Assembly (NCBI RefSeq): GCF_002149925.1
Contig: NZ_MSLT01000018.1
Location: 248,001-312,000 of the forward strand
Direction: 5' to 3'
DNA length: 64,000 bases
Source: Thioflexithrix psekupsensis
Lineage (GTDB): Bacteria; Pseudomonadota; Gammaproteobacteria; Beggiatoales; Beggiatoaceae
Below are positions 18,529 through 29,040 of the stretch, in pieces; within the stretch, counting starts at the first letter, position 1, and the number at the start of each line of letters is the position of its first letter. The position numbers and the translations under genes are program-made. The notes under the pieces are model-generated. The model ran no database searches, was not told where the DNA came from, and saw only the letters and a list, made by a program, of their open reading frames with translations.

Positions 18529-18981
18529 TTAATTTGGATAAAGTAAAGGATAAGACTTTTCTTGCAGAGATTGCTCGGAAAGATTATTATTTTCCTTTTC
18601 AGTAGAAACCATTTTTCTAACCAAAGATTGTTTACCAATTAATTGTAACGCTTTATGTTGTATATTTCCATTTATTGCGCTTTTTATAATATTGGCTCTA
18701 TTTTCTGCATCAATCTTCTGTAATTTATCAAATGGATAAGTATTTTCTTTTAAAATTTTTTCTGGTGATTTTGGAATTCTCGCATTTTTTGAATAATCTG
18801 TAAGATAGCTCAGTTTTGAGGATTCTTCTGAGCTTGCTTTTTTCCAGTAATCTGCTTTTCTTGATCGGGTTAGATTATCAGAAAACTTTTCTATATTTTC
18901 AACTACAAGCCCCATAGAAAGTTCATCATCAGGTAATTTGCTCGTAGCAACAAAGATAGTTCTATCTCTACTAACGACATA
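18529..18981 (-). pseudogene. 3' part of phospholipase-D-like gene cut off by IS630
   Basis: This frame is the continuation of the gene at 20112-20986. Removing the element (18982-20111) and one TA target copy joins CAC-TA to T-GTC in frame, giving NHYVVSRDRTIF. The fragment encodes about 149 residues, rich in Lys, Ser, Asn and Glu, with no motif I recognise; it is the C-terminal domain of the original protein of about 441 residues. A TTG inside the IS end could in principle start translation, but no ribosome site supports it. Composition is AT-rich, unlike most of the window. Confidence 0.88.
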
Positions 18982-20111
18982 TACCAATTTTTTCAGAGTC
19001 GTATAATAATACTTTTTAAATAGGAGAGAATAATGAACAAGAGATATGAAGATTTAGAAGAGTTAATGTCAACAGGTGAAGCGAGAGAAGTGAAGCGAGC
19101 GATGGCAGTAAGAATGTCTTTGCTTGGTTTTGTGCGTGCGGAAGTGGCTTTAGCGTGCTGTGTCAGTGTGCAATTTGTGGATAAATGGAAAGCCATTTAT
19201 TTAGCGTCAGGGGTGGAAGGATTAAAGTTAGCGTATAAAGGCTCGCCAGGGTATTTAAAGCCGCGTGAACGAGAAGCGGTTATTAATTGGATACAAGAAA
19301 AGAAGACAATAACAATGGAGGAGCTAAAGAGATACTTAAAAGAGGAGTATGGTGTTTTCTATTCTTCAAATACTTCTTATACTAAATTATTAGAAGAAGC
19401 GAATTTAAGTTATAAGAAGACACACAAAGAGAATTCGGCAAAAGATGAGGTAAAAGTAGAAGCTAAAAAAAAGAGATTAAGGATTTAATAGATAAGGAGC
19501 GTGAACAGATAGAAAGTGGAGAGGTAATGTACTGGATGCAAGACGAAAGCCATCAGTTGTGGGGAGATATTTGTGGTTATATTTGGTCGAAAAAAGGAGA
19601 AAGAACGTCAATAAAGATGAGTAATTATCGCACGTCTCAAACGTGGTATGGAGCGGTGAATATTTATACGGGAGAATTTATTTTAGATAGGGCAAAGAAA
19701 GCTGATACAAAATATACGATAGACTTTATTAACTGGCTCATTTACAGATATAAAGAAGCCCGTCATGTGATTATTTGGGATGGTGCAAGTTATCATCGTT
19801 CTGAAGGTTTAAGAACTTATTTAGAGAAATTAAATGGGGGACTTCCAGAATCAGAATGGAAAGTTCGTTTATTAAGATTTGCGCCTAATGCCCCAGAGCA
19901 AAATCCAGTCGAGGATATTTGGCTTCAAGGTAAGAATTGGGTCAGAAAGAATTTTCATCGTCTATCAAGCTTTAAAGAAGTCACTAGTATGTTTGAGACC
20001 TTTTTGTCAGGTAAAGTGTTTAAGTTTAATAAAATTAAACAGTATCTTATACCTAATATCTAGCTAGATATTAGAACTTAATTTGTTTTTATATCTCACA
20101 TAATTTTGGTA
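18982..20111 (+). mobile_element. IS630-family insertion sequence
   Basis: The 1130-bp element is bounded by imperfect inverted ends. The left end begins TACCAATTTTTTC, and the right end read inward begins TACCAAAATTATG; further matches (GAG, ATA) extend for about 20 bp. A TA dinucleotide flanks each side (18980-18981 and 20112-20113), the target duplication typical of IS630/Tc1. It encodes one transposase in two overlapping phases. It interrupts a phospholipase-D-like gene of opposite orientation, and the junctions are clean, so the insertion looks recent. Confidence 0.93.
19033..20063 (+). CDS. IS630-family DDE transposase, made by -1 frameshift
   Basis: The first phase (19033-19488) encodes the N-terminal helix-turn-helix region (VRMSLLGFVRAEVALACCVS, then VDKWKAIYLASG) and a winged-helix-like segment. 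The second phase (open from 19467, to 20063) encodes the DDE catalytic domain: Asp in YWMQDES, Asp in VIIWDGASYH, Glu in NAPEQNPVEDIW. The phases differ by -1 and overlap at eight A residues (19465-19472), where the heptamer A-AAA-AAG is in the correct zero frame for slippage. The fused product is about 343 residues, normal for IS630 enzymes. A GGAG ribosome site precedes the first ATG. Confidence 0.9.
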
Positions 20112-20986
20112 TAGTGATTAATAGTGTATGTTTTTTCTTTAATTCGATAAGTAGTCACAATTGTTCCTGTCTGGGTATCCATAGGACTTAATTCATCGAA
20201 AAAAGAATGTATTTTAAATTTATAGCAGCAGACACTCCCATTTCTGTCTAACGCTCTGATTAATAATTCTTTATTTTTATCAATGCTTGTTTTCTTGTTA
20301 GGATTTTTATTATTATAAATAGCAATTATAGTGTAATTATTTACACTATCTTCTGTCCCTTTTTGAAACTCTTCTACATCAGCACATATAACATCCATAA
20401 CTTGATGCGTTTTTTCTTGAAAATCAAAACTACCTTGCAGCATTTTGTAAAAATCTACATACTCAGAATTAAATTTTTTTCCTATTTTTTTATATAAATT
20501 TCCTCCCACTTCTTCACAATAACGCTTGACAGTTCCAAGATAATCAACCATTTTTCGATACAAAACTGAATCTTTATCAGTTGTTATGATTACTGTAGAT
20601 TCTATATTTTCGCCTTCTAATGCTTGTTTGGTTATATTTTGGCTACCAAGCCAAATTTCTACTTGTCCGTTTCCTAAGTCAAACAAGATAAATTTAGCGT
20701 GCATCAAAGGATATTTTCCGTTATCTTTTCGATACATAAACAAATAAATGTTTGCGTTTCTTTCAATCAAACTATTTAGTGAGTCGATATTCGTAGGCTC
20801 ATGAATATCAACACACATATAGGAATTATTAAGTGCCAATTTTTCAGCCAAACCAGAAATAAAGGGCGCATTAATGCTCCAAAAAGCAACAGCCCCTTTT
20901 ATAGAAACACATTTTTCTATTGAACACTCCATACGCTCCTTAATGCTTTTTTCGTTTTTGGATTGTAAAAATTCTTCCATTTCCAT
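20096..20986 (-). pseudogene. 5' part of phospholipase-D-like nuclease gene, truncated by IS630
   Basis: Encodes 292 native residues, then four residues read from the IS end before a stop. A single HKD motif is visible: HAKFILFD about residue 107, followed by GSQN, the usual spacing for HxKx4D...GSxN. One motif per chain means the enzyme would work as a dimer, as in Nuc- or BfiI-like nucleases. Upstream residues (GAVAFWSINAPFISGLAEKL) fit the first beta strand and helix of the PLD fold. The gene is strikingly AT-rich and has no related neighbour, which suggests transfer. With its C-terminal third cut away by the insertion it is probably inactive, although the catalytic domain remains intact and could still be expressed. 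Confidence 0.85.
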
Positions 20987-21270
20987 TTACTTCACGCCTT
21001 TAAAATCATAACTTGCTAGATAAATATCCTGAAAAATCACGCCTCGACATGCCTAACTTATTGCCTTGGAGATAGGCATTGTCACACACATTGGAGATTA
21101 TACACAAAATTTTAATACAGTCAATATGTATTAGCTAAATTATGTAATCGGATATTATTCAGAATTTACCCCCGTCAGTCGTTTATTTCCGCATTTTAAA
21201 AAATTCTGTAAATTCTGATTCTGACAAAATAAGGGTTTTGTGAACTCTATTTTTTTGGAAGACCTATTTC

Positions 21271-22083
21271 TTACCCCGCCGCAGAAAAATCAAACAATTG
21301 CGACAACGCCAATCCGGGGTTTTCCGCCCGCATAAACGTCTCACCAATCAGAAACGTGCTAACGCCTGCATTTAACATCAACTGCACATCAGTCGATTGA
21401 TGAATACCGCTTTCAGTGACCACCAGATGCGTATTTGGAATATATTTTAATAAATCCAATGTGGTCTGTAATGAGACGTTAAAAGTACGCAAATCGCGGT
21501 TATTAATGCCAATAAAAGGAATTTTTAAAGTCAAAGCGCGTTCCAATTCTTCATGATCATGCACTTCCACCAACACATCCATGCCCAAATCCAACGCCAA
21601 TCCCGCCAAATCATGCAGTAACGCTTCTCCCAACGCAGAAATAATGAGTAAAATACAATCCGCACCCAACACCCGCGATTCATAAATCTGATAATCGTCA
21701 ATCATGAAATCTTTACGCAACACAGGCAATTGACAAGCGGCACGCGCTTGGCGCAAATAATCATCATGGCCTTGAAAAAAATCCTGATCCGTCAATACAG
21801 ATAAACACGTCGCGCCGTATTGTTGATAATTACTGGCCAATTGATCGGGATAAAACGGATCGCGCAATAACCCTTTACTGGGAGAGGCTTTTTTGATTTC
21901 GGCGATGATGCCAGCACGCTGCGCGGTTCGTTGGGTTTCAAGCGCATGAAAAAAACCTCGCGGGGGCGCAAGGTCTTCGATTTGGGAACGTAAGGTTTTT
22001 AAAGTGATTTTTTCACTGCGTGCGGCTATTTCTTCCGCTTTGCGCTGTAAAATTTTTTGTAAAATATCAGGGGGGGAAGTCAT
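21271..22083 (-). CDS. trpC: Indole-3-glycerol phosphate synthase TrpC
   Basis: TIM-barrel enzyme that closes the indole ring of CdRP in tryptophan synthesis. Family motifs: DILQKILQRKAEEIA at the N-terminus, IAEIKKASPSKG with the catalytic Lys, CLSVLTDQDFFQG, LRKDFMIDDYQIYE, and GINNRDLRTF, then VTESGI near the end. I chose the ATG at 22083, which follows AAAGGAA and gives 270 residues; a longer frame to 22149 adds a tail not found in the family. trpA, trpB, trpD and trpF are not in the window, so the trp genes are scattered. Confidence 0.95.
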   Translation of the reverse strand: MTSPPDILQKILQRKAEEIAARSEKITLKTLRSQIEDLAPPRGFFHALETQRTAQRAGIIAEIKKASPSKGLLRDPFYPDQLASNYQQYGATCLSVLTDQDFFQGHDDYLRQARAACQLPVLRKDFMIDDYQIYESRVLGADCILLIISALGEALLHDLAGLALDLGMDVLVEVHDHEELERALTLKIPFIGINNRDLRTFNVSLQTTLDLLKYIPNTHLVVTESGIHQSTDVQLMLNAGVSTFLIGETFMRAENPGLALSQLFDFSAAG

Positions 22084-22192
22084 TAGTATTCCTTTGTGCG
22101 GTTCACATCTGACAAGTGAGCCTCTCAAGAATACACTTGAGACGCTCACAGACTGTTAAAATTTAACAGCCCTCATCAACACAGTGAAAAAA

Positions 22193-24274
22193 CTAAGCCG
22201 CGTCCAGTCCTTTCATACTTAAACGAATACGACCTTGCTTGTCAATTTCTAACACTTTAACGCGCACCATGTCGTTTTCTTTCAACTTATCGCTGACTTT
22301 TTCTACGCGCTCTTCAGAAATTTGGGAAATATGCACCAGACCATCGCGGCCGGGCAAAATGGTCACAAAAGCCCCAAATTCCATCAATTTAACCACTTTA
22401 CCCTCGTAAATACGCCCAACTTCCACATCCGTCGTGATCAACTCAATACGACGACGCGCTTCTTGACCTGCTTCTAAATCGACGGAGGCAATCTTCACTA
22501 AACCATCATCACTGATGTCAATTGTTGCACCCGTTTCCTCAGTCAACGCACGAATGGTTGCGCCACCCTTACCGATAACTTCGCGGATTTTATCGGGTTT
22601 AATATAAAAACTCACGATTCTAGGCGCGTGTTTGGACATTTCCAAGCGTGGTTTAGGCAAGGCTTCTTGCATAATATTGAGAATATGTAGACGGCCTTCG
22701 CGGGCTTGTGCTAAGGCAATTTGCATGATTTCGCGGGTAATGCCATCAATTTTCATGTCCATTTGCAAGGCAGTGATACCACGAACTGTACCCGCTACCT
22801 TGAAATCCATATCGCCTAAGTGGTCTTCATCGCCCATAATGTCAGACAAAACGACAAAACGCTCGCCTTCTTTCACCAAACCCATCGCAATTCCAGCCAC
22901 AGGAGCTTTAATTGGCACGCCCGCATCCATCAAAGACAAACTTGAACCGCATACGGTAGCCATAGAACTAGAACCATTCGATTCAGTCACTTCAGATACC
23001 AAACGAACTGAATACGGAAAATCTTGCAAACTGGGCATAATGGCTTGTACGCCACGTTTAGCCAAACGGCCATGACCGATTTCACGACGTTTTGGTGTGC
23101 CGACACGGCCAATCTCACCCACACAATAGGGAGGGAAATTATAATGCAGCATAAAGCCTTCTTTACGCTCACCTTCTAAGGCATCGATCACTTGCGCATC
23201 GCGTTCCGTTCCCAGAGTCGTGATCACTAAGGCTTGGGTTTCGCCGCGAGTAAACAGCGCAGAACCATGCGTGCGCGGTAACACGCCTGTGCGAATGGTA
23301 ATCGGCCGCACAGTGCGATTGTCTCGGCCATCAATACGCGCTGCACCCGATAAAATCGAATCGCGCACCACTGATTTTTCCAATGCGTCCAAAGCCGCCG
23401 ACACATCGGCCTCTGCCCACACGCTGCCCTCAGCACATAATGTTGCCACGGTTTGGGCGCGTAAATCAGCCACTTGCTGTTGTCTGGCCAATTTTTCGCT
23501 GACTTGATAAGCGGCTTGTACGGCAGTGAGTGCGGCATTTTTCACCGCTTCGGTCAATTCGGCATTCACCGCGGCGGCTTGCCACACAAAAGGAGTCACG
23601 CCCACTGCGGCCGCAAAATCACGAATCGCACCGATCACAGTTTGCATTTGTGTATGGCCGTATAGCACGGCATTTAACATCACTTCTTCGGGTAATTCTT
23701 GGGCTTCAGATTCAACCATTAACACAGCCGATTCTGTCCCGGCCACCACCAAATCCAATTGTGAACTTAACAATTGATTGAAGGTAGGATTCAGCAAAAA
23801 TTCCCCATTGCGATACCCAACCCGCGCCGCACCTAATGGGCCATGAAACGGTAAACCCGATAAGGTTAAAGCCGCCGATGCCCCAATTAATGCGGGAATA
23901 TCCGGATCAATCTCTGGATCGAGCGATAAAACAGTGGCGATAATTTGCACTTCGTGATTAAATCCGTCAGTAAATAACGGACGAATCGGACGATCAATCA
24001 AGCGGGAAGTCAGCGTTTCTTTTTCAGAAGGGCGGCCTTCTCGCTTATAAAAACTGCCGGGAATGCGTCCCGCGGCGTAACTGCGTTCTTGATAATCGAC
24101 CGTCAGAGGGAAGAAATCACCTTCTGTCGGTTTGCTGCTGGCGACCACCGTGACTAAAACGACGGTATCGCCCATACTGGCAATAACAGCACTGGTGGCT
24201 TGGCGAGCAATTTCGCCGGTTTCCAGAGTGACGCTGTGTTGACCATATTGGAAGGTTTTTTTATGCGGAGCCAT
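22193..24274 (-). CDS. pnp: Polyribonucleotide nucleotidyltransferase (PNPase)
   Basis: 3'-5' phosphorolytic exoribonuclease and degradosome component, cytoplasmic, working as a trimer. Two RNase PH domains (about 1-210 and 310-520) flank an alpha-helical linker. KH ([20 protein letters not shown], at about 560) and S1 ([18 protein letters not shown], at about 620) RNA-binding domains follow. Conserved [10 protein letters not shown] and [10 protein letters not shown] are present. The 693-residue length is normal. It follows rpsO by 47 bp in the conserved rpsO-pnp order, so it is probably autoregulated through its own leader. Confidence 0.98.
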   Translation of the reverse strand: MAPHKKTFQYGQHSVTLETGEIARQATSAVIASMGDTVVLVTVVASSKPTEGDFFPLTVDYQERSYAAGRIPGSFYKREGRPSEKETLTSRLIDRPIRPLFTDGFNHEVQIIATVLSLDPEIDPDIPALIGASAALTLSGLPFHGPLGAARVGYRNGEFLLNPTFNQLLSSQLDLVVAGTESAVLMVESEAQELPEEVMLNAVLYGHTQMQTVIGAIRDFAAAVGVTPFVWQAAAVNAELTEAVKNAALTAVQAAYQVSEKLARQQQVADLRAQTVATLCAEGSVWAEADVSAALDALEKSVVRDSILSGAARIDGRDNRTVRPITIRTGVLPRTHGSALFTRGETQALVITTLGTERDAQVIDALEGERKEGFMLHYNFPPYCVGEIGRVGTPKRREIGHGRLAKRGVQAIMPSLQDFPYSVRLVSEVTESNGSSSMATVCGSSLSLMDAGVPIKAPVAGIAMGLVKEGERFVVLSDIMGDEDHLGDMDFKVAGTVRGITALQMDMKIDGITREIMQIALAQAREGRLHILNIMQEALPKPRLEMSKHAPRIVSFYIKPDKIREVIGKGGATIRALTEETGATIDISDDGLVKIASVDLEAGQEARRRIELITTDVEVGRIYEGKVVKLMEFGAFVTILPGRDGLVHISQISEERVEKVSDKLKENDMVRVKVLEIDKQGRIRLSMKGLDAA

Positions 24275-24321
24275 TGGTTTCCTCAGACGGTAACGATAAC
24301 AGTAAATCGGGGTGACACAAA

Positions 24322-24588
24322 TTAACGGCGCAATTCTAAGCGGCTAATTAATTCTTGATAACGGGACAAGTCTTCTTTTTTCAGATAATTCAACAAGCTA
24401 CGACGTTGGTTCACCATCGTGATCAAGCCACGACGTGAGTGATTGTCTTTCTTGTGTTGTTTGAAGTGTTCGGACAAACTGGAGATATTCGCGCTTAACA
24501 AAGCGACTTGGACTTCAGTAGAACCGGTGTCATTCTCGGAACGACCATATTGTTTGACAATTTCTGCTTTTTGTTCAGTAGTTAGCAT
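24322..24588 (-). CDS. rpsO: 30S ribosomal protein S15
   Basis: Small-subunit protein that binds the 16S rRNA central domain. The 88-residue product has the full family pattern: [45 protein letters not shown] and [12 protein letters not shown]. It heads the rpsO-pnp operon, and the promoter must lie in the 180 bp before the divergent hydrolase gene. S15 often represses its own mRNA, but I could not assign the leader structure. Confidence 0.98.
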   Translation of the reverse strand: MLTTEQKAEIVKQYGRSENDTGSTEVQVALLSANISSLSEHFKQHKKDNHSRRGLITMVNQRRSLLNYLKKEDLSRYQELISRLELRR

Positions 24589-24768
24589 AGTTTCTCAATT
24601 CCTCACAGCGGAGAGTAGTTTAGCTCAGTTAATCAAACGTGTTATTTTAATTCAACTTTTTTGCTAGTACAAGTTAAATTTGTGTCCTACTTGTAGGCGC
24701 GATAAATTTCCCTCATTTTTAACCGACAAGGAGGCGCGGAAAACGGCTCCGTTTTCGCGTAATCACCC

Positions 24769-25569
24769 ATGCCCACAGTATTAAGCAACGGAATTCGCTT
24801 GTTTTACGAAAAACACGGTCGCGGTCAACCTTTGTTACTTATTGCAGGAGTAGGACAAGGGGTATTGTTCTGGCGATTGACTTTATTACCCTTGTTAATT
24901 CCCCATTATGAAGTGATTTTATTTGATAATCGCGGCATGGGCGACAGTGAAATGCCAGATGATCCTTTTACTGTAGAAATAATGGCAGAAGATACGCGAG
25001 GATTAATGCGTGCTTTAGGATTAAACCAAGCGGCTATGATTGGGCATTCTTTAGGTGGTGCGATTGGTTTTGAATTAGCAAAAAATTCTCCCGAAAAAGT
25101 CAAAAAATTAGTGATGATGTCCGCGCTTTATCCGGGGCCACAAGCCGTTCCGCCCTCACCGCGTGCGCTTGAAGTATTGACTTCACGCGAAGGTGATTTA
25201 TTCGAGTTAATTCAACGCGGCATTCGCATTGCTACTGCGCCTGATTTTGAGCGACGCAATCCCCACCGATTTAGTGCAATGGTGCGTTTAAATTTAGAGC
25301 GTACCCAATCCGCAGCGATGTATGTGAAACAATCTCAAGCGGGCTTGTTTTATTTAGCTATTGATCATTTAGCTGATAATGCTTTCATAACTCCCACATT
25401 ACTTTTATACGGGGAAAATGATGAAGTCACTCCTGCGGCTAATGGTGTATTAATTCAAGAGAAAATCGCCGCATCACAGCTCATTCGTATTCCTGAAGCG
25501 GGTCATTTATTGCCTTTGGAACAAACAGAGGCTTGTGTGCGGGAGATTCGGGCTTTTATTCCTGCTTAA
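24769..25569 (+). CDS. Alpha/beta hydrolase
   Basis: Soluble alpha/beta-hydrolase-fold enzyme of 266 residues. The nucleophile elbow is GHSLGG, the acid is likely the Asp of YGENDEVTP, and the base is the His of PEAGHLLP. An oxyanion-hole stretch (LLLIAGVGQGVLFW) and the DNRGMGDS strand are also in place, so the catalytic set is complete. This resembles 3-oxoadipate enol-lactonase or BioH-like hydrolases, but the substrate cannot be told. It stands between divergent rpsO and a convergent sensor gene 16 bp downstream, with no operon partner. Confidence 0.88.
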   Translation: MPTVLSNGIRLFYEKHGRGQPLLLIAGVGQGVLFWRLTLLPLLIPHYEVILFDNRGMGDSEMPDDPFTVEIMAEDTRGLMRALGLNQAAMIGHSLGGAIGFELAKNSPEKVKKLVMMSALYPGPQAVPPSPRALEVLTSREGDLFELIQRGIRIATAPDFERRNPHRFSAMVRLNLERTQSAAMYVKQSQAGLFYLAIDHLADNAFITPTLLLYGENDEVTPAANGVLIQEKIAASQLIRIPEAGHLLPLEQTEACVREIRAFIPA

Positions 25570-25585
25570 TTTCCGCTTATTTATT

Positions 25586-28177
25586 TTATTTTAAAGGCGT
25601 TGGCGGAGCTAATAATAATCCTTGTGCAAAAGGAATATTTAAACGCTGTAATAACGCCAAAGTGGCCTCATTTTCCACATGAGTGGCCACCAAATGAATG
25701 CGCAATAATTGGCATAAATCGTAAATGGACATTAATAAATGTTCAGCAAAATTATCTTCATGAACCGTGTCTAACCAACGACCATCTAATTTTAAATAAT
25801 TAATCGGCCATTCTCGCAAACGCAATAAAGAAATGCTTTGGTGATTAAATTCATCTAAGGCCACTTGACAACCCAATTGACGCAAGTTTTTAATAAAATC
25901 AACCATGATGTCTTGATGAAGCTGTGCAGCGGCTTCGCTGATTTCAAAACAAAATTGCCACGGTTTTAATTTAAATTGGCGCAATTCTTGGCGTAGGAAT
26001 TCAGCAAAATTGGAATCTGTTAGCGTATCTGCATTGACATTAAAACTAATTAAATAACCTTCAGGCAATTGCTCTCGATGAGTCGCTAAATAGGCGAACG
26101 TTTCTTGTATCGTCCAACGGTCTAATTGCATCAATTGTGTGGGATTTTGTAATAAAGGCAAAAAAGTTTCGGCATCAATCCATTGTTGTTCTGCATTTTG
26201 CAGGCGTAATGAAATTTCTGTACCTAAAATTTGCCGATTGCTTAAAATAAGCATGGCTTGTTGATACAAATATAAACGTTGTTCAGACAAAGCCAATTTC
26301 ACTTCATTTTGCCAATATTGATGCACAGAGATTAAGCGAGGCATTGCTTGTGCATTTCGCGCTTCATTGGCATGAGATAAGGCAACATAACAATGCAATT
26401 CTGGATTATCTCGCGCCACTTGGCAGGCTTGTTCAGCCCGTTGTAACAAGTCATCTACACGCCCATATTCCGCGGTCACTGCCACTGCGCCAATCGCCAA
26501 ACTCCCGTGTAACCGTTGCTGTTGCCAAATAAATTCAAAGCCTTGCATGGTTTCCAAAATATGTTGACATACGGATTCTGCTTGATGTGAAGCGCAGTCT
26601 TTTAGTAAAATCGCCACATGTTGATGATTTAAACGAGTCAACATATCATCGTAACGAATTCGCTTTTTAATTAAACCTATCCATTGTTGCCACAATAATT
26701 CACTGGCTGCTTGCCCATAACGACTATAAACTGTTTTAAATAAATCCGATTCTAAGTAGAGTAATAAATAATTTTCTTTAACTTGATTTAGTGAAAAAGC
26801 ACGCAGTAAATTAGACAATAATTGTTCAAAAATAGGGCGCGGATATAAATCAAGCGTTTGTTGTGAAAAATGAGAAGCAATGCCTTGTCTTTCTAAACTG
26901 TCTTGATGTAAAGAATGAAACAACACAATAACCCCCGCAATATGTCCATCTCGATGCCGAATAGGTGCGGCTGACATATTAATGGGAAATTCCTGACCTT
27001 CACGAGTCAATAATAAACACGCATGAGGCGGATTAATCACACCATGCAAACAACGGTGAATAAAATTTTCTAATTGGTCATTGTGCAGATTTTTAATATG
27101 AAAAATTTCTGCAATTGGCTTTTCTAAAGCCTGACTATGTGACCATTGTAAAATGCTTTCTGCGGCAGGATTTAAATAACGAATATAACCTTTTTTATCC
27201 GTGGTCATGACGGCATTCGCAATAGAATGTAATGTGGCTAAAGCCAATTCTTTTTCACAAATCACGTCTTCTTCAGCTTGACGACGTTGCGTATAAGCCG
27301 CTGCCACTAAATAAGCCGTTAATGCGGTTAATGCAATAAAAGCAATTTCCAACATTAAGCCTACTGTGCCTGCTTCTAAACGTCCTTCTAAATGCAGGCG
27401 ATTTAGACCACCCGTTAATAAAATCATCGCCACCAATACGCTGGCTAATGTTGCCCCATGTTGCTCAAAACGAATCGCCACCCAAATCGCAAAAGGTAAA
27501 ATCATATAAAAAAATAAATAACGATTGCCATAGTCAATCGTTAAACTCACTCCACTCACCAAAATTAAACAAGATAAAATAAAAATTAATTCTAACCATT
27601 GTCGATAATGGGTAATAAGTGGCGGTTTAATTTGTTTCCACGTTAATAATGCCGCGGTAATGATCAACATCCCCACACCATCACTAAACCAAATCGTGAT
27701 CCAAATTTGAAAAACATAATCTAAAGGAATAGGATTGATTAATAAACCAATTGCACTTATACTCGCACCCACAAATGGACTGATAAATAAAGTGACTGCC
27801 ATAAATAACAGCACATCACGCAATTGTAAAAATAGCTTCGGAAACTTTAACCTATTTAATAACCAAACCGCTAATATGGCCTGTAATGTGGCCGCCGTGG
27901 CATCAATAAAAACAAGTGAATAAGGCACACTTAAACTAAGTTTTAATACCACATTTCCCAGTATGATGCCCGGCCACAAACGAACACCAAACCACAACAA
28001 CGCCGTTAAAGCCACACCGGCGGCTAAAGGAATAGGCATTGCACCTCGTTGCCCAGCCTCCAAAAAATGACTTAACCAAGAAGCCGCAGAATAAATAAAA
28101 GTCAGTGCCAATATCGCCAGTAAATAGCGCGCTATTTTTAATCCAAAATGAGGGGAAAATTGTAGATATTTGTGCAT
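25586..28177 (-). CDS. MASE1-PAS-degenerate GGDEF-degenerate EAL membrane protein
   Basis: An 863-residue membrane sensor of the cyclic-di-GMP class. A MASE1 domain with about eight helices covers residues 10-300 (PIPLAAGVALTALLWFGVRLWPG). A PAS domain follows at about 308-430 (ANAVMTTDKKGYIRYLNPAAE), then a GGDEF-like region at about 455-600 with no GGDEF motif and an EAL-like region at about 615-860. In the latter the EAL signature reads EISL, the DDFG metal site reads DEFN, and the KID site reads KLDG. Both domains are therefore probably inactive and may bind ligand or partners. Adjacent genes do not indicate its signal. Confidence 0.85.
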   Translation of the reverse strand: MHKYLQFSPHFGLKIARYLLAILALTFIYSAASWLSHFLEAGQRGAMPIPLAAGVALTALLWFGVRLWPGIILGNVVLKLSLSVPYSLVFIDATAATLQAILAVWLLNRLKFPKLFLQLRDVLLFMAVTLFISPFVGASISAIGLLINPIPLDYVFQIWITIWFSDGVGMLIITAALLTWKQIKPPLITHYRQWLELIFILSCLILVSGVSLTIDYGNRYLFFYMILPFAIWVAIRFEQHGATLASVLVAMILLTGGLNRLHLEGRLEAGTVGLMLEIAFIALTALTAYLVAAAYTQRRQAEEDVICEKELALATLHSIANAVMTTDKKGYIRYLNPAAESILQWSHSQALEKPIAEIFHIKNLHNDQLENFIHRCLHGVINPPHACLLLTREGQEFPINMSAAPIRHRDGHIAGVIVLFHSLHQDSLERQGIASHFSQQTLDLYPRPIFEQLLSNLLRAFSLNQVKENYLLLYLESDLFKTVYSRYGQAASELLWQQWIGLIKKRIRYDDMLTRLNHQHVAILLKDCASHQAESVCQHILETMQGFEFIWQQQRLHGSLAIGAVAVTAEYGRVDDLLQRAEQACQVARDNPELHCYVALSHANEARNAQAMPRLISVHQYWQNEVKLALSEQRLYLYQQAMLILSNRQILGTEISLRLQNAEQQWIDAETFLPLLQNPTQLMQLDRWTIQETFAYLATHREQLPEGYLISFNVNADTLTDSNFAEFLRQELRQFKLKPWQFCFEISEAAAQLHQDIMVDFIKNLRQLGCQVALDEFNHQSISLLRLREWPINYLKLDGRWLDTVHEDNFAEHLLMSIYDLCQLLRIHLVATHVENEATLALLQRLNIPFAQGLLLAPPTPLK

Positions 28178-28363
28178 AAGGGTGATCAGCGTTTTATATT
28201 AAAATATTTCGGCAAAAATGATGTAAATGCACAATTTGAAAATTCAGTCATCCTCTCTGTGGTGATTTTTATAAAAAATTAGGATAATTGAACCTTATCA
28301 GAATGAACAGGATTTGCCTGATGGCATCCATGTCAATTCTGATGCAGACAAATTTGCTGAATG

Positions 28364-28849
28364 CTACTGGGGCGCGTCGGGATCGCGGCAAAAGCTGTCT
28401 AAATAGGCTTGGGCGCGTTCCGTTTCTCGGCGACGGGTGTCGTCGGGCATGAGCCGATATAGGCTTGGATTCGCGGGATCGGCTTCCATGAGCGGCTCTC
28501 CTGCGTTGAGACGTGCCAAATTGTCGCGGGCAGTTTGACAATTTTCTGCTTTGTGTTGCTGTATTTTTTTGGCTTCGTCGCTCAACTCTTCGTCGGGCAA
28601 TTCGCTCGCATTCACAGCAGAATCAGAAGGTTGGTCGTTCTGAGCGTTGGCAGGAGATGCCGCTGGTGGGGTGGGACGCGCCGATTCCAGCGGACGTGTG
28701 GTGACATCTTGCGCAGTTTCAGGTGGGGGAGTCTGGGTAAACTGCACATTTCCATCTTGATCCACCCAACGGTATAATTCAGCGGCTGACCCATTAAATA
28801 CAACCACCAACAGGCTTAACCCCATATAAACCGAGTTCATTTTCAACAT
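28364..28849 (-). CDS. Periplasmic DUF4124 domain protein
   Basis: A 161-residue secreted protein. An N-terminal signal peptide (hydrophobic about 8-20, cleavage likely after GSA) leads into the DUF4124 motif LYRWVDQDGNVQFTQTPP. A disordered Pro/Ala/Ser linker follows, then a helical C-terminal part with two cysteines (ENCQTARDN, SFCRDPD). The start at 28849 has GGAGC seven bases upstream. The function of DUF4124 proteins is unknown; they are common in gammaproteobacterial envelopes. Confidence 0.82.
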   Translation of the reverse strand: MLKMNSVYMGLSLLVVVFNGSAAELYRWVDQDGNVQFTQTPPPETAQDVTTRPLESARPTPPAASPANAQNDQPSDSAVNASELPDEELSDEAKKIQQHKAENCQTARDNLARLNAGEPLMEADPANPSLYRLMPDDTRRRETERAQAYLDSFCRDPDAPQ

Positions 28850-29040
28850 GGCTTTGCTCCAAAAAAATTTACAGTTTGACTAATCAGCAAATAGTGTACC
28901 TTAGAAAAAAACTAAACCAAAGTCTTTTGACTTTATTTTAATTAAAATATTTTAGATTTAAATAGGTTTTGTAAAATAACTAAATGAATACATTGTATGT
29001 TAAAACCAAATCCCGCACCAGTTTGGATTGGTAAAACGTC

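Noticed and set aside
22153-22169. Palindrome CTGTTAAAATTTAACAG between pnp and trpC as a terminator
   Set aside because: It has almost no loop, is AT-rich and lacks a T run; not convincing as terminator or operator.
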